From positions 21,560,288 to 21,624,287 of the forward strand of contig NC_092676.1 of NCBI RefSeq assembly GCF_964355755.1: a stretch of DNA of 64,000 nucleotides, given 5' to 3'. The notes under the pieces are model-generated. The model saw only the letters and a program-made list of their open reading frames with translations, was not told the DNA's origin and ran no database searches. This document shows, in pieces, positions 1 to 14,027 of this stretch; the first letter of the stretch is position 1, and the number at the start of each line of letters is the position of its first letter. The position numbers were made by a program, and so were the translations under genes. This stretch comes from Antedon mediterranea. Taxonomy: Eukaryota > Echinodermata > Crinoidea > Comatulida > Antedonidae.

Positions 1-361
1 CTCTTTCTCTCCCTCCCCCTGTTCACTAGCAATCAGCGGCCGGCAGAATCTGAATTGTGTGACTGTTGAAGAATAACTACGTACTAGGCCTAGCCTAGGA
101 TCACCGGACAGCTACAACTAATACATACTACAATACAATAATACTACTACAATAACTACTACTGCTACTACCTAGGCCTAGCTAGTGAGTAGTAGGTAGC
201 TACTACTAGGCTCTAGGGCGTATGTATGATGTTAACTTCTAGGGCCTAGGCTAGGCCTAGAGGCCTACTAGTACTAGGCTAGGCCTAGACTTAAGTTGTA
301 GTAGGCTAGGGCCGGGCCTGCTGCCTTAGGCTAGGCTACTACTACTACTACTAGGCAGCCC

Positions 362-616
362 ATGATGGGTACGAGTAAGCCAAAATTTTGGATATATGTA
401 AACCAAAATTTGGGTACGAGCGTGTTGGCATGGCATGGGTACGGGTTGACCTGTATCCTTCTAGCTAATCGTACTATGCCTAGGCCTCAAGTAAGTCTAC
501 GCTACCCAGTCCGGCTACAATATGGTCTATTTTGTTTTATAGCTTTATTGATAGCTGGGTTCAATTCTGGGTTGGGACGGCTTTTTCTCACTCTAAAACA
601 GATTTCCTTATCATAA
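362..616 (+). other. Repeated short ORF in fold-back arm (ORF-a)
   Basis: An 84-codon ORF starting MMGTSKPKFW lies in the arm just after the TAGGCC/CTA-rich patch. Copies lie at 5,708-5,965 (minus), 7,552-7,803 (plus), 12,928 to about 13,140 (minus, cut by the nested MITE) and 15,611-15,865 (plus). The sixth arm (about 21,000-21,230) has an internal deletion. A consensus-like donor (AAGTAAGT) lies inside at about 490. Because the arms are almost identical, recurrence alone is not evidence of selection. I do not recognise the product, and it may be non-coding. Confidence 0.3.
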
Positions 617-721
617 ATAAAATAATATATGAATTTATTTGTAATATTGTAATGTATACATAATATAAGTAATTGCCATTGCCTTTATTACTATTAATTA
701 TGTATTATACGGTTACCCCTT

Positions 722-741
722 AATTATACTATAGTATAATT
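722..741. repeat. Perfect 20-bp palindrome in arm
   Basis: AATTATACTATAGTATAATT is its own reverse complement. It recurs in the arms of E1, E2 and E3; the copy near 12,810 is mutated. The role is unknown. Confidence 0.7.
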
Positions 742-784
742 TCCTTGTTATATTTTACAATATTTTCTTCCTAATTCTACAATT

Positions 785-1150
785 TTGTCTTTCACAGCAC
801 AAATTTATCATACTGAATCATCACACACCAAGTCTCATAAATCTCTACTGTATTTGTCCAAGCTACTCCAGCTACATTGTATTGCCTTGAGGCTAAACTA
901 CACGGTATACTGGCACTACCATCATTCCTGGCTCGTCAACCTGTACCACATAAGCACAGTTTCAGTTTCAGTTTATTTACCATTTCAATTTCTGAACATA
1001 AGAGATGAACAACTTATATGGATGGATAACCGTAAGAGCGAAGCTCGTTTACAGGACAGGACAAAGGTGCAATACTTAACAAGACATGTGAACACTTGTG
1101 TTTGCAACCCCTTGGATAAAATAATATATTTATATAAAGGAGAAAGTTAG
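785..1150 (+). other. Repeated short ORF in fold-back arm (ORF-b)
   Basis: An open frame begins right after a pyrimidine-rich acceptor-like site (TTTTGTCTTTCACAG at about 783-797) and contains the string FTAQIYHTESSHTK. Related copies are at 5,360-5,545 and 12,545-12,760 (minus) and 16,036-16,311 (plus), differing by indels that change the C-terminal reading. Together with ORF-a it could be a second exon of a small element-encoded transcript. No family match is recognised. The indels argue against a conserved protein. Confidence 0.25.
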
Positions 1151-3061
1151 ATATTATAATATTTCTTTTTGATCATACAATGATAATTTTTAAATTACTT
1201 CTTAAGAAGTCATACTACTGATTCAAAATAGTGACTTACACCCTGTGGTCAATGCTTTATTTGCTCTTATGCTTATTTCCTCCAACATACAGAGTACATA
1301 GGACTTTTTTTATTCATAACTGTTGAATTGTTTTCCAATACATAGTACCTATTGGTATTATATCTAAAAATACAAAGGCGGCTAACACAGATAGTTCCAT
1401 ATATACAGTACTCTTTCATAGATAGATGTATCTCTCCAAACTGCTCCCAACTACCTAATCTAATAATAGTACTATTAGCATACTACTATACACTTTGTAG
1501 ACAAGAAATAAGTTGTATACACCTACAGGACTTATGGTAGTACAGTCGATCGCCCTCTCACTGGCCCGGTCAACATAATCTATACCTAGATTATTACAGT
1601 AATTAAAGTACATTATTACAGAATTTTTTTTTTTTTGCAGAAATCAAAGTTATGTGTATAGAAAGCAGTACTCGTATTAAAAACTAAGCAGGTTGCAGGT
1701 CTTGAATGCAAACTGGCAGGATATTTTGAATATTGTTTGTTGTTGAAATGATGGAATCCTAACTTCAATTTCCACGAACTGGAGACGAAGACATATTATG
1801 ACCCTTTTATTTAAATTTAATTGAATAGACCTCCATGTAAAGTCATTAAAGGCTACATGATTGTTTTATATTTTAATATGTGATAGTAGGAAATCATTGT
1901 GTATAATGAGGACTATGAATCTGATATTTACTTGCATTCTTATCTTTTTAAAATATTATTTATAATGCCGGTAATGAGTTTAAAATTTAATTATATTGAC
2001 TATTGTTGATAATCATCATGTCCTTATGAATTAATTTATACTTTTTTTGTGTAATAAAAGTTCATATATTATGTATTAAATAAATTGGTAAGGCCCTATA
2101 CTGTTATTATTTAAGGAAAGTTTATATACATTATTATTTTATGCCTACCAATATTAGTATTAATTGTTTATGTAAATATTTTGTCTAATTCCCTTGATTT
2201 TTGTATAGGCCAATGGCATCAATGTTTTTCTCAAAGCAAATTAGCCTAATAATGCCACATTTAGACACATGATTCATTGATTTCTGATATTCTGTACTTG
2301 TGTATGCATTACTAAAATAGTAGTTAATATATTTCATTTATAATGTATGTATAAACATATAGTCATATTTTTTTTAAACATTTTTAAATTTAAAAATTAT
2401 TACAATACCTATCTACCTTTCTGATATTGTTACTATTATATAATATTTTTTGAGGCAGCAATAAAAAAAAATTAAAAAATTTATTTGACTTATACTGTAC
2501 TATGTTAGTTCAGGAGATGAAGTGTGTGTGGGCAGAAACTAGTGTGTTGGAGGTTGGTGGTGTGAGGTGTTTAGTTGTCACTTTAAGACCTAAATTAGAT
2601 GTTTTCTGAAGAAAAGAAGTAAGCGGATACGCTTTCAAACAACTCCAAGAAGATTCACACAAAAATAATTACTTTCCAATAAAATAGTATAACAGTGTAT
2701 GTTACAGTACATTGAATAAACTCGAGCGGAATAATAACGCACATAAAAAACATTCATTTTCTTGTCGAAAAGTGCCCTCTCTAGTTTTCTATTAATTTAT
2801 TAATAATTATTATCAATTAATGAGTAATATAAACATATTTTTAAAATTTAATGCTGGAAACTGTATCTACTCCTAACAAAGTTTCATATCTCCAAATTTC
2901 ATCAACGTATTCAAAGCACTTAAATAAATTACATTTAACATTACAAATTCAGGTTTTGGATATAATTTTGCTTAAAAACATATACAAAAAACATCGATAA
3001 AAAATACTTTTCGTATTCAAAAACATTTGATACTTGGTATAAATGTTCAATATAGGTTGCT

Positions 3062-3240
3062 CCATCCATATTGCAAACAAAAAATAACTATCAAGCCATA
3101 TCACTGATTTTTTAAATTTACGTTTTTACAAAATGTACACTTATGAACGACCATACAATTCCAACTCATTTTTTTCAAGCTAATAACTATTTTGAAAAAA
3201 ACGACCAACAAAAAACGTTCATGAATGCAATTTTTTTTCT
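3062..3240 (+). other. Central loop of E1
   Basis: Unpaired segment between the two E1 arms. It begins near TGCTCCATCCATATTGC and ends near CTGTGAATAGAGCAACC. The same loop occurs in E3 in this orientation and in E2 reversed. Confidence 0.75.
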
Positions 3241-6200
3241 GTGAATAGAGCAACCTATAGTGAACATTTATACCAAGTATCAAATGTTTTTGAATACGAA
3301 AAGTATTTTTTATCGATGTTTTTTGTATATGTTTTTAAGCAAAATTCTATCCAAAACCCGAATTTTTATGTTAAATGTGATATTTAATATTGAAGTGCTT
3401 TGAATACGTTGATGAAATTTGGAGATATGAAACTTTGTTAGGAGTAGAACCAGCTTCCAGCATTGAATATTAAAAATATGTTCATATTACTCATTAATTA
3501 ATAATAATTATTAATAAATTAATAGAAAACTAGAGAGGGCACTTTTCGAAAAGAAAATGAATGTTTTTTTATGTGCGTTATTATTCCGCTCGAGTTTATT
3601 CAATGTACTGTAATATACACTGTTATACTACTTTATTGGAAAGTAATTATTTTTGTGTGAATCTTCTTGGAGTTGTTTGAAAGCGTATCCGCTTACTTCT
3701 TTTCTTCAGAAAACATCTAATTTAGGTCTTAAAGTGACAACTAAACACCTCACACCACCAACATCCAACACACTAGTTTCTGCCCACACACACACTTTAT
3801 CTCCTGAACTAACATAGTACAGTATAACTCAAATTAATTGTTCTAATTTTTTTTTTATTGCTGCCTCAAAGAATATTATATAAAGGTAAAACAATATCAG
3901 AAAGGTAGATAGGTATTGTAATAATTTTTTAATTTAAAAATGTTAAAAACAATGTGAATATATGTTTATACATACATTATAAATGAAATATATTAACTAC
4001 TATTTTAGTAATGCATACACAAGTACAGAATATCAGAAATAAATGAATCATGTGTCTAAATGTGGCATTATTAGGCTAATTTGCTTTGAGAAAAACATTG
4101 ATGCCATTGGCCTATACAAAAAATCAAGGCAATTAGACAAAATATTTACATAAACAATTAATACTAATATTGGTAGGCATAAAATAATAGTGTATATAAA
4201 CTTTCCTTAAATAGTAACAGTATAGGGCCTTACCAATTTACTTAATACATAATATATGAACTATATTACACGAAAGAAATATAAATGAATTTATAAGGAC
4301 ATGATGATTATCAAAAATAGTCAATAATTAAATTTTAAACTCATTACCGGCATTATAAATAATAATTTAAAAAGATGAGAATGCAAGTAAATATCAGATT
4401 CATAGTCCTCATTATACACAATGATTTTCTACTATCACATATTAAAATATAAAACAATCATGTAGCCTTTAATGAGTTTACATGGAGGTCTATTCAAATA
4501 AATTTAAATAAAAGGGTTCGTGGAAATTGAAGTTAGGATTCCATCATTTCAACAACAAAAATATTCAAAATATCCTGCCAGTTTGCGTTCAAGACCTGCA
4601 ACCTGCTTAGTTTTTAATACGAGTACTGCTTTCTATACACATAACTTTGATTTCTGCAAAAAAAAAACAACCCTGTAATAATGTACTTTAATTACTGTAA
4701 TAATCTAGGTATAGATTATGTTGACCGGGCCAGTGAGAGGGCGATCGACTGTACTACCATAAGTCCTCTAGTGTATACAACTTATTTCTTGTCTACAAAG
4801 TGTATAGTAGTATGCTAATAGTACTATTATTAGATTAGGTAGTTGGGAGTAGTTTGGAGAGATACATTTATTTATAAAAGAGTACTGTATATATGGAACT
4901 ATCTGTGTTAGCCGCCTTTGTATTTTTAGATATAATACCAATAGGTACTATGTATTGGGAAACAATTCAACAGTTATGAATAAAAAAAGTCCTATGTACT
5001 CTGTATGTTGGAGGAAATAAGCATAAGAGCAAAGAAGCCTTGACCACAGGGTGTAAGTCTCTATTTTGAATCAGTAGTATGACTTCTTAAGAAGTAATTA
5101 AAAAATTATCATTGTATGATCAAAAAGAAATATTATAATATCTAACTTTCTCCATTATATAAATATATTATTTTATCCAAGGGGTTGCAAACACAAGTGT
5201 TCACATGTCTTGTTAAGTATTGCACCTTTGTCCTGTCTTTATGTTGTCTGTAATGTCACTGCACTAACGGGTGGCCGGTAAACGAGCTTCGCTCTTACGG
5301 TTATCCATCCATATAAGTTGTTCATCTCTTATGTTCAGAAATTGAAATGGTAAATAAACTCAAACTGAAACTGTGCTTATGTGGTACAGGTTGACGAGAC
5401 AGGAATGATGGTAGTGCCAGTATACCGTGTAGTTTAGCCTCAAGGCAATACAATGTAGCTGGAGTAGCTTGGACAAATACAGTAGAGATTTATGAGACTT
5501 GGTGTGTGATGATTCAGTATGATAAATTTGTGCTGTGAAAGACAAAATTGTAGAATTAGGAAGAAAATATTGTAAAATATAACAAGGAAATTATACTATA
5601 GTATAATTAAGGGGTAACCGTATAATACATAATTAATAGTAATAAAGGCAATGGCAATTACTTATGTATACATTACAATATTACAAATAAATTCATATAT
5701 TATTTTATTATGATAAGGAAATCTGTTTTAGAATGAGAAAAAGCCGTCCCAACCCAGATTTGAACCCAGCTATCAATAAAGCTATAATTAAACAAAATAG
5801 ACCATATTGTAGCCGGACTGGGTAGCGTAGACTTACTTGAGGCCTAGGCATAGTACGATTAGCTAGAAGGATACAGGTCAACCCATACCCATGCCATGCC
5901 AACACGCTCGTACCGAAATTTTGGTTTACATATATCCAAAATTTTGGCTTACTCGTACCCATCATGGGCTGCCTAGTAGTAGTAGTAGTAGCCTAGCCTA
6001 AGGCAGCAGGCCCGGCCCTAGCCTACTACAACTTAAGTCTAGGCCTAGCCTAGTACTAGTAGGCCTCTAGGCCTAGCCTAGGCCCTAGTAGTTAACATCA
6101 TACATACGCCCTAGAGCCTAGTAGTAGCTACCTACTACTCACTAGCTAGGCCTAGGTAGTAGCAGTAGTTATTGTAGTAGTATTAGTTGTAGCTGTCCGG

Positions 6201-6319
6201 TGATCCTAGGCTAGGCCTAGTACGTAGTTATTCTTCAACAGTCACACAATTCAGATTCTGCCGGCCGCTGATTGCTAGTGACCAGGGGGAGGGAGAGAAA
6301 GAGTTAGAAGAACTGAAAT

Positions 6320-7140
6320 AAGCCGTGACGTATAATAAACATCATACAAAATAATAATATAACTAACGAATCCGTATAATATAATAATGTTGTATGTTAT
6401 AAAGTAAAGTAAACGCGTTTAATATAATACAATTATATTATAATATAATGTATTTTATTAATAATATAATATTAAATGTTCATAATATAATGCTAAAACC
6501 AAATAATATAATACAAAAAGTCAATAATTTGTTACATTTTTCACATAATATATTAGAAATAGATATAATATAATGCTAAAACCAAGTAATATAATGCAAA
6601 ACGTATAATTCATTACAATACAATATATAATATAATAAAAAAATGATATAATAATATAATATTTTGAATACTTCAGACAGCTGAGGCTTGCCATAATAAA
6701 CCACTCTTTTTACTGGCATTTTGAGATCTGATCTATAATGGTTACGTGTCTGTTTGTAATACCTATGATTACGAACTATAGGCCAGTATGGCAAGCCTCA
6801 GCTGTCTGAAGTATTCAAAATATTATATTATTATATCATTTTTTTATTATATTATATATTGTATTGTAATGAATTATACGTTTTGCATTATATTACTTGG
6901 TTTTAGCATTATATTATATCTATTTCTAATATATTATGTGAAAAATGTAACAAATTATTGACTTTTTGTATTATATTATTTGGTTTTAGCATTATATTAT
7001 GAACATTTAATATTATATTATTAATAAAATACATTATATTATAATATAATTGTATTATATTAAACGCATTTACTTTACTTTATAACATACAACATTATTA
7101 TATTATACGGATTCGTTAGTTATATTATTATTTTGTATGA
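6320..7140. repeat. AT-rich subterminal zones of E1 and E2 flanking a short unique spacer
   Basis: About 340 bp at each element end is dense in ATAATATAAT/ATTATATTAT motifs. The E1 end zone and the E2 start zone are reverse complements, so this junction is itself a large palindrome, interrupted by the unique segment 6,696-6,780. Confidence 0.7.
6696..6786. other. Spacer between E1 and E2, ending in GGCCAG
   Basis: Eighty-five bases unrelated to the arms lie between E1 and the GGCCAG (6,781-6,786) that precedes E2. GGCCAG also separates E2 from E3 (14,827-14,832) and follows E3 (22,011-22,016). This looks like a 6-bp target-site duplication shared by an E2-E3 tandem. Confidence 0.6.
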
Positions 7141-10100
7141 TTTTTATTATACGTCACGGCTTATTTCAGTTCTTCTAACTCTTTCTCTCCCTCCCCCTGT
7201 TCACTAGCAATCAGCGGCCGGCAGAATCTGAATTGTGTGACTGTTGAAGAATAACTACGTACTAGGCCTAGCCTAGGCCTACTAGGGGATCTAGACAAGT
7301 GACCAAGGATCACCAGACAGCTACAACTAATACTACAATACAATAATACTACTACAATACTACTACCTAGGCCTAGCTAGTGAGTAGTAGGTAGCTACTA
7401 CTAGGCTCTAGGGCGTATGTATGATGTTAACTTAGGGCCTAGGCTAGGCCTAGAGGCCTACTAGTACTAGGCTAGGCCTAGACTTAAGTTGTAGTAGGCT
7501 AGGGCCGGGCCTGCTGCCTTAGGCTAGGCTACTACTACTACTAGGCAGCCCATGATGGGTACGAGTAAGCCAAAATTTTGGATATATGTAAACCAAAATT
7601 TGGGTACGAGCGTGTTGGCATGGCATGGGTACGGGTTGACCTGTATCCTTCTAGCTAATCGTACTATGCCTAGGCCTCAAGTAAGTCTACGCTACCCAGT
7701 CCGGCTACAATATGGTCTATTTTGTTTTATAGCTTTATTGATAGCTGGGTTCAAATCTGTGTTGGGACGGCTTTTTCTCATTCTAAAACAGATTTCCTTA
7801 TAATAAAATAATATATGAATTTATTTGTAATATTGTAATGTATACATAATATAAGTAGGCCTAATTGCCATTGCCTTTATTACTATTAATTATGTATTAT
7901 ACGGTTACCCCTTAATTATACTATAGTATAATTTCCTTGTTATATTTTACAATATTTTCTTCCTAATTCTACAATTTTGTTTTTCACAGCACAAATTTAT
8001 CATACTGAATCATCACACACCAAGTCTCATAAATCTCTACTGTATTTGTCCAAGCTACTCCAGCTACGGTACATGGTATTGCCTTGAGGCTAAACTACAC
8101 GGTATACTGGCACTACCATCATTCCTGGCTCGTCAACCTGTACCACATAAGCACAGTTTCAGTTTGAGTTTATTTACCATTTCAATTTCTGAACATAAGA
8201 GATGAACAACTTGTATGGATGGATAACCGTAAGAGCGAAGCTCGTTTACCGGTCACCCGTTAGTGCAGTGACATTACAGACAACATAAAGACAGGACAAA
8301 GGTGCAATACTTAACAAGACATGTGAACACTTGTGTTTGCAACCCCTTGGATAAAATAATATATTTATATAATGGAGAAAGTTAGATATTATAATATTTC
8401 TTTTTGATCATACAATGATAATTTTTAAATTACTTCTTAAGAAGTCATACTACTGATTCAAAATAGTGACTTACACCCTGTGGTCCAGGCTTTCTTTGCT
8501 CTTATGCTTATTTCCTCCAACATACAGAGTACATAGGACTTTTTTTATTCATAACTGTTGAATTGTTTCCCAATACATAGTACCTATTGGTATTATATCT
8601 AAAAATACAAAGGCGGCTAACACAGATAGTTCCATATTATACAGTACTCTTTTATAATTAAATGTATCTCTCCAAACTACTCCCAACTACCTAATCTAAT
8701 AATAGTACTATTAGCATACTACTATACACTTTGTAGACAAGAAATAAGTTGTATACACTAGAGGACTTATGGTAGTACAGTCGATCGCCCTCTCACTGGC
8801 CCGGTCAACATAATCTATACCTAGATTATTACAGTAATTAAAGTACATTATACAGAGTATTTTTTTTTTTACAGAAATCAAAGTTATGTGTATAGAAAGC
8901 AGTACTCGTATTAAAAACTAAGCAGGTTGCAGGTCTTGAACGCAAACTGACAGGATATTTTGAATGTTTTTTGTTGTTGAAATGATGGAATCCTAACTTC
9001 AATTTCCACGAACTGGAGACGAAGACATATTATGACCCTTTTATTTAAATTTATTTGAATAGACCTCCATGTAAACTCATTAAAGGCTACATGATTGTTT
9101 TATATTTTAGTATGTGATAGTAGAAAATCATTGTGTATAATGAGGACTATGAATCTGATATTTACTTGCATTCTCATCTTTTTAAATTATTATTTATAAT
9201 GCCGGTAATGAGTTTAAAATTTAATTATTGACTATTTTTGATAATCATCATGTCCTTATAAATTCATTTATCTTTCTTTTGTGTAATATAGTTCATATAT
9301 TATGTATTAAATAAATTGGTAAGGCCCTATACTGTTTATATTTAAGGAAAGTTTATATACACTATTATTTTATGCCTACCAATATTAGTATTAATTGTTT
9401 ATGTAAATATTTTGTCTAATTGCCTTGATTTTTTGTATAGGCCAATGGCATCAATGTTTTTCTCAAAGCAAATTAGCCTAATAATGCCACATTTAGACAC
9501 ATGATTCATTGATTTCTGATATTCTGTACTTGTGTATGCATTACTAAAATAGTAGTTAATATATTTCATTTATAATGTATGTATAAACATATATTCATAT
9601 TTTTTTAAACATTTTTAAATTTAAAAATTATTACAATACCTATCTACCTTTCTGATATTGTTACTATTATATAATATTCTTTGAGGCAGCAATAAAAAAA
9701 AAATTATAACCATTAATTTGAGTTATACTGTACTATGTTAGTTCAGGAGATGAAGTGTGTGTGTGGGCAGAAACTAGTGTGTTGGAGGTTGGTGGTGTGA
9801 GGAGGTGTATAGTTGTCACTTTAAGACCTAAATTAGATGTTTTCTGAAGAAAAGAAGTAAGCGCATACGCTTTCAAACAACTCCAAGAAGATTCACACAA
9901 AAATAATTACTTTCCAATAAAGTAGTATAACAGTGTATATTACAGTACATTGAATAAACTCGAGCGGAATAATAACGCACATAAAAAAACATTCATTTTC
10001 TTTTCGAAAAGTGCCCTCTCTAGTTTTCTATTAATTTATTAATAATTATTATTAATTAATGAGTAATATGAACATATTTTTAATATTCAATGCTGGAAGC

Positions 10101-10306
10101 TGGTTCTACTCCTAACAAAGTTTCATATCTCCAAATTTCATCAACGTATTCAAAGCACTTCAATATTAAATATCACATTTAACATAAAAATTCGGGTTTT
10201 GGATAGAATTTTGCTTAAAAACATATACAAAAAACATCGATAAAAAATACTTTTCGTATTCAAAAACATTTGATACTTGGTATAAATGTTCACTATAGTT
10301 TGCTCT

Positions 10307-10488
10307 ATTCACAGAAAAAAAATTGCATTCATGAACGTTTTTTGTTGGTCGTTTTTTCAAAATAGTTATTAGCTTGAAAAAAATGAGTTGGAATTGTATG
10401 GTCTTTCATAAGTGTACATTTTGTAAAAACGTAAATTTAAAAAATCAGTGATATGGCTTGATAGTTATTTTTTGTTTGCAATATGGAT
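10307..10488 (-). other. Central loop of E2 (reversed orientation)
   Basis: It reads from TGCTCTATTCACAG to GCAATATGGATGGAGCAACC, which is the reverse complement of the E1 and E3 loops. Confidence 0.75.
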
Positions 10489-13150
10489 GGAGCAACCTAT
10501 ATTGAACATTTATACCAAGTATCAAATGTTTTTGAATACGAAAAGTATTTTTTATCGATGTTTTTTGTATATGTTTTTAAGCAAAATTATATCCAAAACC
10601 TGAATTTGTAATGTTAAATGTAATTTTTATTTAAGTGCTTTGAATACGTTGATGAAATTTGGAGATATGAAACTTTGTTAGGAGTAGATACAGTTTCCAG
10701 CATTAAATTTTAAAAATATGTTTATATTACTCATTAATTGATAATAATTATTAATAAATTAATAGAAAACTAGAGAGGGCACTTTTCGACAAGAAAATGA
10801 ATGTTTTTTATGTGCGTTATTATTCCGCTCGAGTTTATTCAATGTACTGTAATATACACTGTTATACTATTTTATTGGAAAGTAATTATTTTTGTGTGAA
10901 TCTTCTTGGAGTTGTTTGAAAGCGTATCCGCTTACTTCTTTTCTTCAGAAAACATCTAATTTAGGTCTTAAAGTGACAACTATACACCTCACACCACCAA
11001 CCTCCAACACACTAGTTTCTGCCCACACACACTTCATCTCCTGAACTAACATAGTACAGTATAAGTCAAATAAATTTTTTAATTTTTTTTTATTGCTGCC
11101 TCAAAAAATATTATATAATAGTAACAATATCAGAAAGGTAGATAGGTATTGTAATAATTTTTAAATTTAAAAATGTTTAAAAAAAATAAGAATATATGTT
11201 TATACATACATTATAAATGAAATATATTAACTACTATTTTAGTAATGCATTCACAAGTACAGATTATCAGAAATCAATGAATCATGTGTCTAAATGTGGT
11301 ATTATTAGGCTAATTTGCTTTGAGAAAAACATTGATGCCATTGGCCTATACAAAAATCAAGGGAATTAGACAAAATATTTACATAAACAATTAATACTAA
11401 TATTGGTAGGCATAAAATAATAGTGTATATAAACTTTCCTTAAATAATAACAGTATAGGGCCTTACCAATTTATTTAATACATAATATATGAACTATATT
11501 ACACAAAAAAAGTATAAATGAATTTATAAGGACATGATGATTATCAAAAATAGTCAATATAATTAAATTTTAAACTCATTACCGGCATTATAAATAATAT
11601 TTTTAAAAGATAAGAATGCAAGTAAATATCAGATTCATAGTCCTCATTATACACAATGATTTCCTACTATCACATATTAAAATATAAAACAATCATGCAG
11701 CCTTTAATGACTTTACATGGAGGTCTATTCAATTAAATTTAAATAAAAGGGTCATAATATGTCTTCGTCTCCAGTTCGTGGAAATTGAAGTTAGGATTCC
11801 ATCATTTCAACAACAAAAAATATTCAAAATATCCTGCCAGTTTGCATTCAAGACATGCAACCTGCTTAGTTTTTAATACGAGTACTGCTTTCTATACACA
11901 TAACTTTGATTTCTGCAAAAAAAAAAAAATTCTGTAATAATGTACTTTAATTACTGTAATAATCTAGGTATAGATTATGTTGACCGGGCCAGTGAGAGGG
12001 CGATCGACTGTACTACCATAAGTCCTGTAGGTGTATACAACTTATTTCTTGTCTACAAAGTGTATAGTAGTATGCTAATAGTACTATTATTAGATTAGGT
12101 AGTTGGGAGCAGTTTGGAGAGATACATCTATCTATGAAAGAGTACTGTATATATGGAACTATCTGTGTTAGCCACCTTTGTATTTTTAGATATAATACCA
12201 ATAGGTACTATGTATTGGGAAACAATTCAACAGTTATGAATAAAAAAAGTCCTATGTACTCTGTATGTTGGAGGAAATAAGCAAAAGAGCAAATAAAGCC
12301 TTGACCACAGGGTGTAAGTCACTATTTTGAATCAGTAGTATGACTTCTTAAGAAGTAATTTAAAAATTATCATTGTATGATCAAAAAGAAATATTATAAT
12401 ATCTAACTTTCTCCTTTATATAAATATATTATTTTATCCAAGGGGTTGCAAACTCAAGTGTTCACATGTCTTGTTAAGTATTGCACCTTTGTCCTGTCCT
12501 GTAAACGAGCTTCGCTCTTACGGTTATCCATCCATATAAGTTGTTCATCTCTTATGTTCAGAAATTGAAATGGTAAATAAACTGAAACTGTGCTTATGTG
12601 GTACAGGTTGACGAGCCAGGAATGATGGTAGTGCCAGTATACCGTGTAGTTTCCTCAAGGCAATACAATGTAGCTGGAGTAGCTTGGACAAATACAGTAG
12701 AGATTTATGAGACTTGGTGTGTGATGATTCAGTATGATAAATTTGTGCTGTGAAAGACAAAATTGTAGAATTAGGAAGAAAATATTGTAAAATATAACAA
12801 GGAAATTATACTATAGTATAATAAAGGGGTAACCGTATAATACATAATTAATAGTAATAAAGGCAATGGCAATTACTTATATTATGTATACATTACAATA
12901 TTACAAATAAATTCATATATTATTTTATTATGATAAGGAAATCTGTTTTAGAGTGAGAAAAAGCCGTCCCAACCCAGATTTGAACCCAGCTATCAATAAA
13001 GCTATAAAACAAAATAGACCATATTGTAGCCGGACTGGGTAGCGTAGACTTACTTGAGGCCTAGGCATAGTACGATTAGCTAGAAGGATACAGGTCAACC
13101 CGTACCCATGCCATGCCAACACGCTCGCACCCAAATTTTGGTTTACATAT

Positions 13151-14027
13151 GTTATGCGCGATTTGAACGATTTGCGCAATTTGAAATTGCGCAAAAAAAA
13201 TCCTTGCGCAATTTGAATTGAAACATGTGTTTCAAATTGCGCAAGCAACGTATTAAATTGCGCAAGTAATCTGCAAATTGCGCAAGGTTTTTCGACAGAT
13301 TGTGAAATCATGCACACCCATATTTTTATAGTAATTTCTAAGAATGATTCAAAATTAAAGATAAATATCGCATTTCCTTATTTTAGTAGTGCAAATATTG
13401 TTATAAGTTAGCATACCGTCGAAGAACCGACGAAGGAAAACGAAGCGGTGGTGTTACACCAGGCGGGCGCGGCGCGGGCGGCCGGCTATACTCTCTAGCC
13501 TAGCTAGGGTCTGGACTACTGATACTGACTAGGTTACATGGCCTAGCTTAAACTTATATTAAAAACTTAATTTTTACATTTATTTTGATTTATTTCAAGT
13601 TACAGTGATAATATTATTTAATTGTAATAATAAATGTTATGTATTTATTATACACATGTTATCTTCGCATTTATTATGTTTTATTTTGAGTTATTTAGTT
13701 TCCAATAAATTATTATAATACCGATTGTCTGGTAGAATTTTGTTGCGCAATTTGAAAATTTACAGTTCGTTTTCAAATTGCGCAAAGGTGTCATATTGCG
13801 CAAGAACTATCTTGCGCAATTTACAAATTGTGCAGCGCAATTTAAAATTGCGCAAAGATTTTCTTGCGCAATTTGAAATTGCGCAAGTTGATTGCGCAAT
13901 TTGAAATTGCGCAAAAAAATCCTTGCGCAATTTTAAATTGCGCAAGAATTCTTTGCGCAATTTCAAATTGCGCAAGGATTTTTTTGCGCAATTTCAAATT
14001 GCGCAAATCGTTCAAATCGCGCATAAC
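13151..14027. mobile_element. 877-bp MITE of TTGCGCAA palindromes nested in E2
   Basis: The insertion is defined by comparison with the uninterrupted arms, which read TTTACATATATCC here. The direct repeat ACATAT (13,145-13,150 and 14,028-14,033) is a 6-bp target-site duplication. Both ends begin GTTATGCGCGATTTGAACGA and stay nearly identical as inverted repeats for about 75 bp. The right third holds at least five 23-bp palindromes made of two facing TTGCGCAATTT-type arms (about 13,864-14,007). The middle (about 13,440-13,490) is strikingly GC/CpG-rich. There is no transposase, so it is non-autonomous. The short lysine/arginine-rich ORFs here are by-products of the repeat. Confidence 0.85.

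Larger units (their letters stand above)
1..6695. mobile_element. Fold-back element E1 (left end outside window)
   Basis: Bases 1 to about 3,060 return as their reverse complement from about 3,240 to 6,310, separated by a loop of about 180 bp. Outside this an AT-rich subterminal zone (6,320-6,660) ends in the sequence GGCTTGCCATA at 6,695. Comparison with E3 shows that about 392 bp of the left end lie before the window, so the full length is near 7.1 kb. The arms are nearly identical apart from small indels. No transposase is recognisable. Long-arm inverted-repeat elements of this kind are known as Foldback-type elements; assignment to a superfamily is not possible by eye. Confidence 0.85.

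Noticed and set aside
13741-14010. CRISPR-like regular repeat array
   Set aside because: The 23-bp units are self-palindromic, the spacers are very short and uneven, and the block lies inside a TIR insertion in an animal genome.
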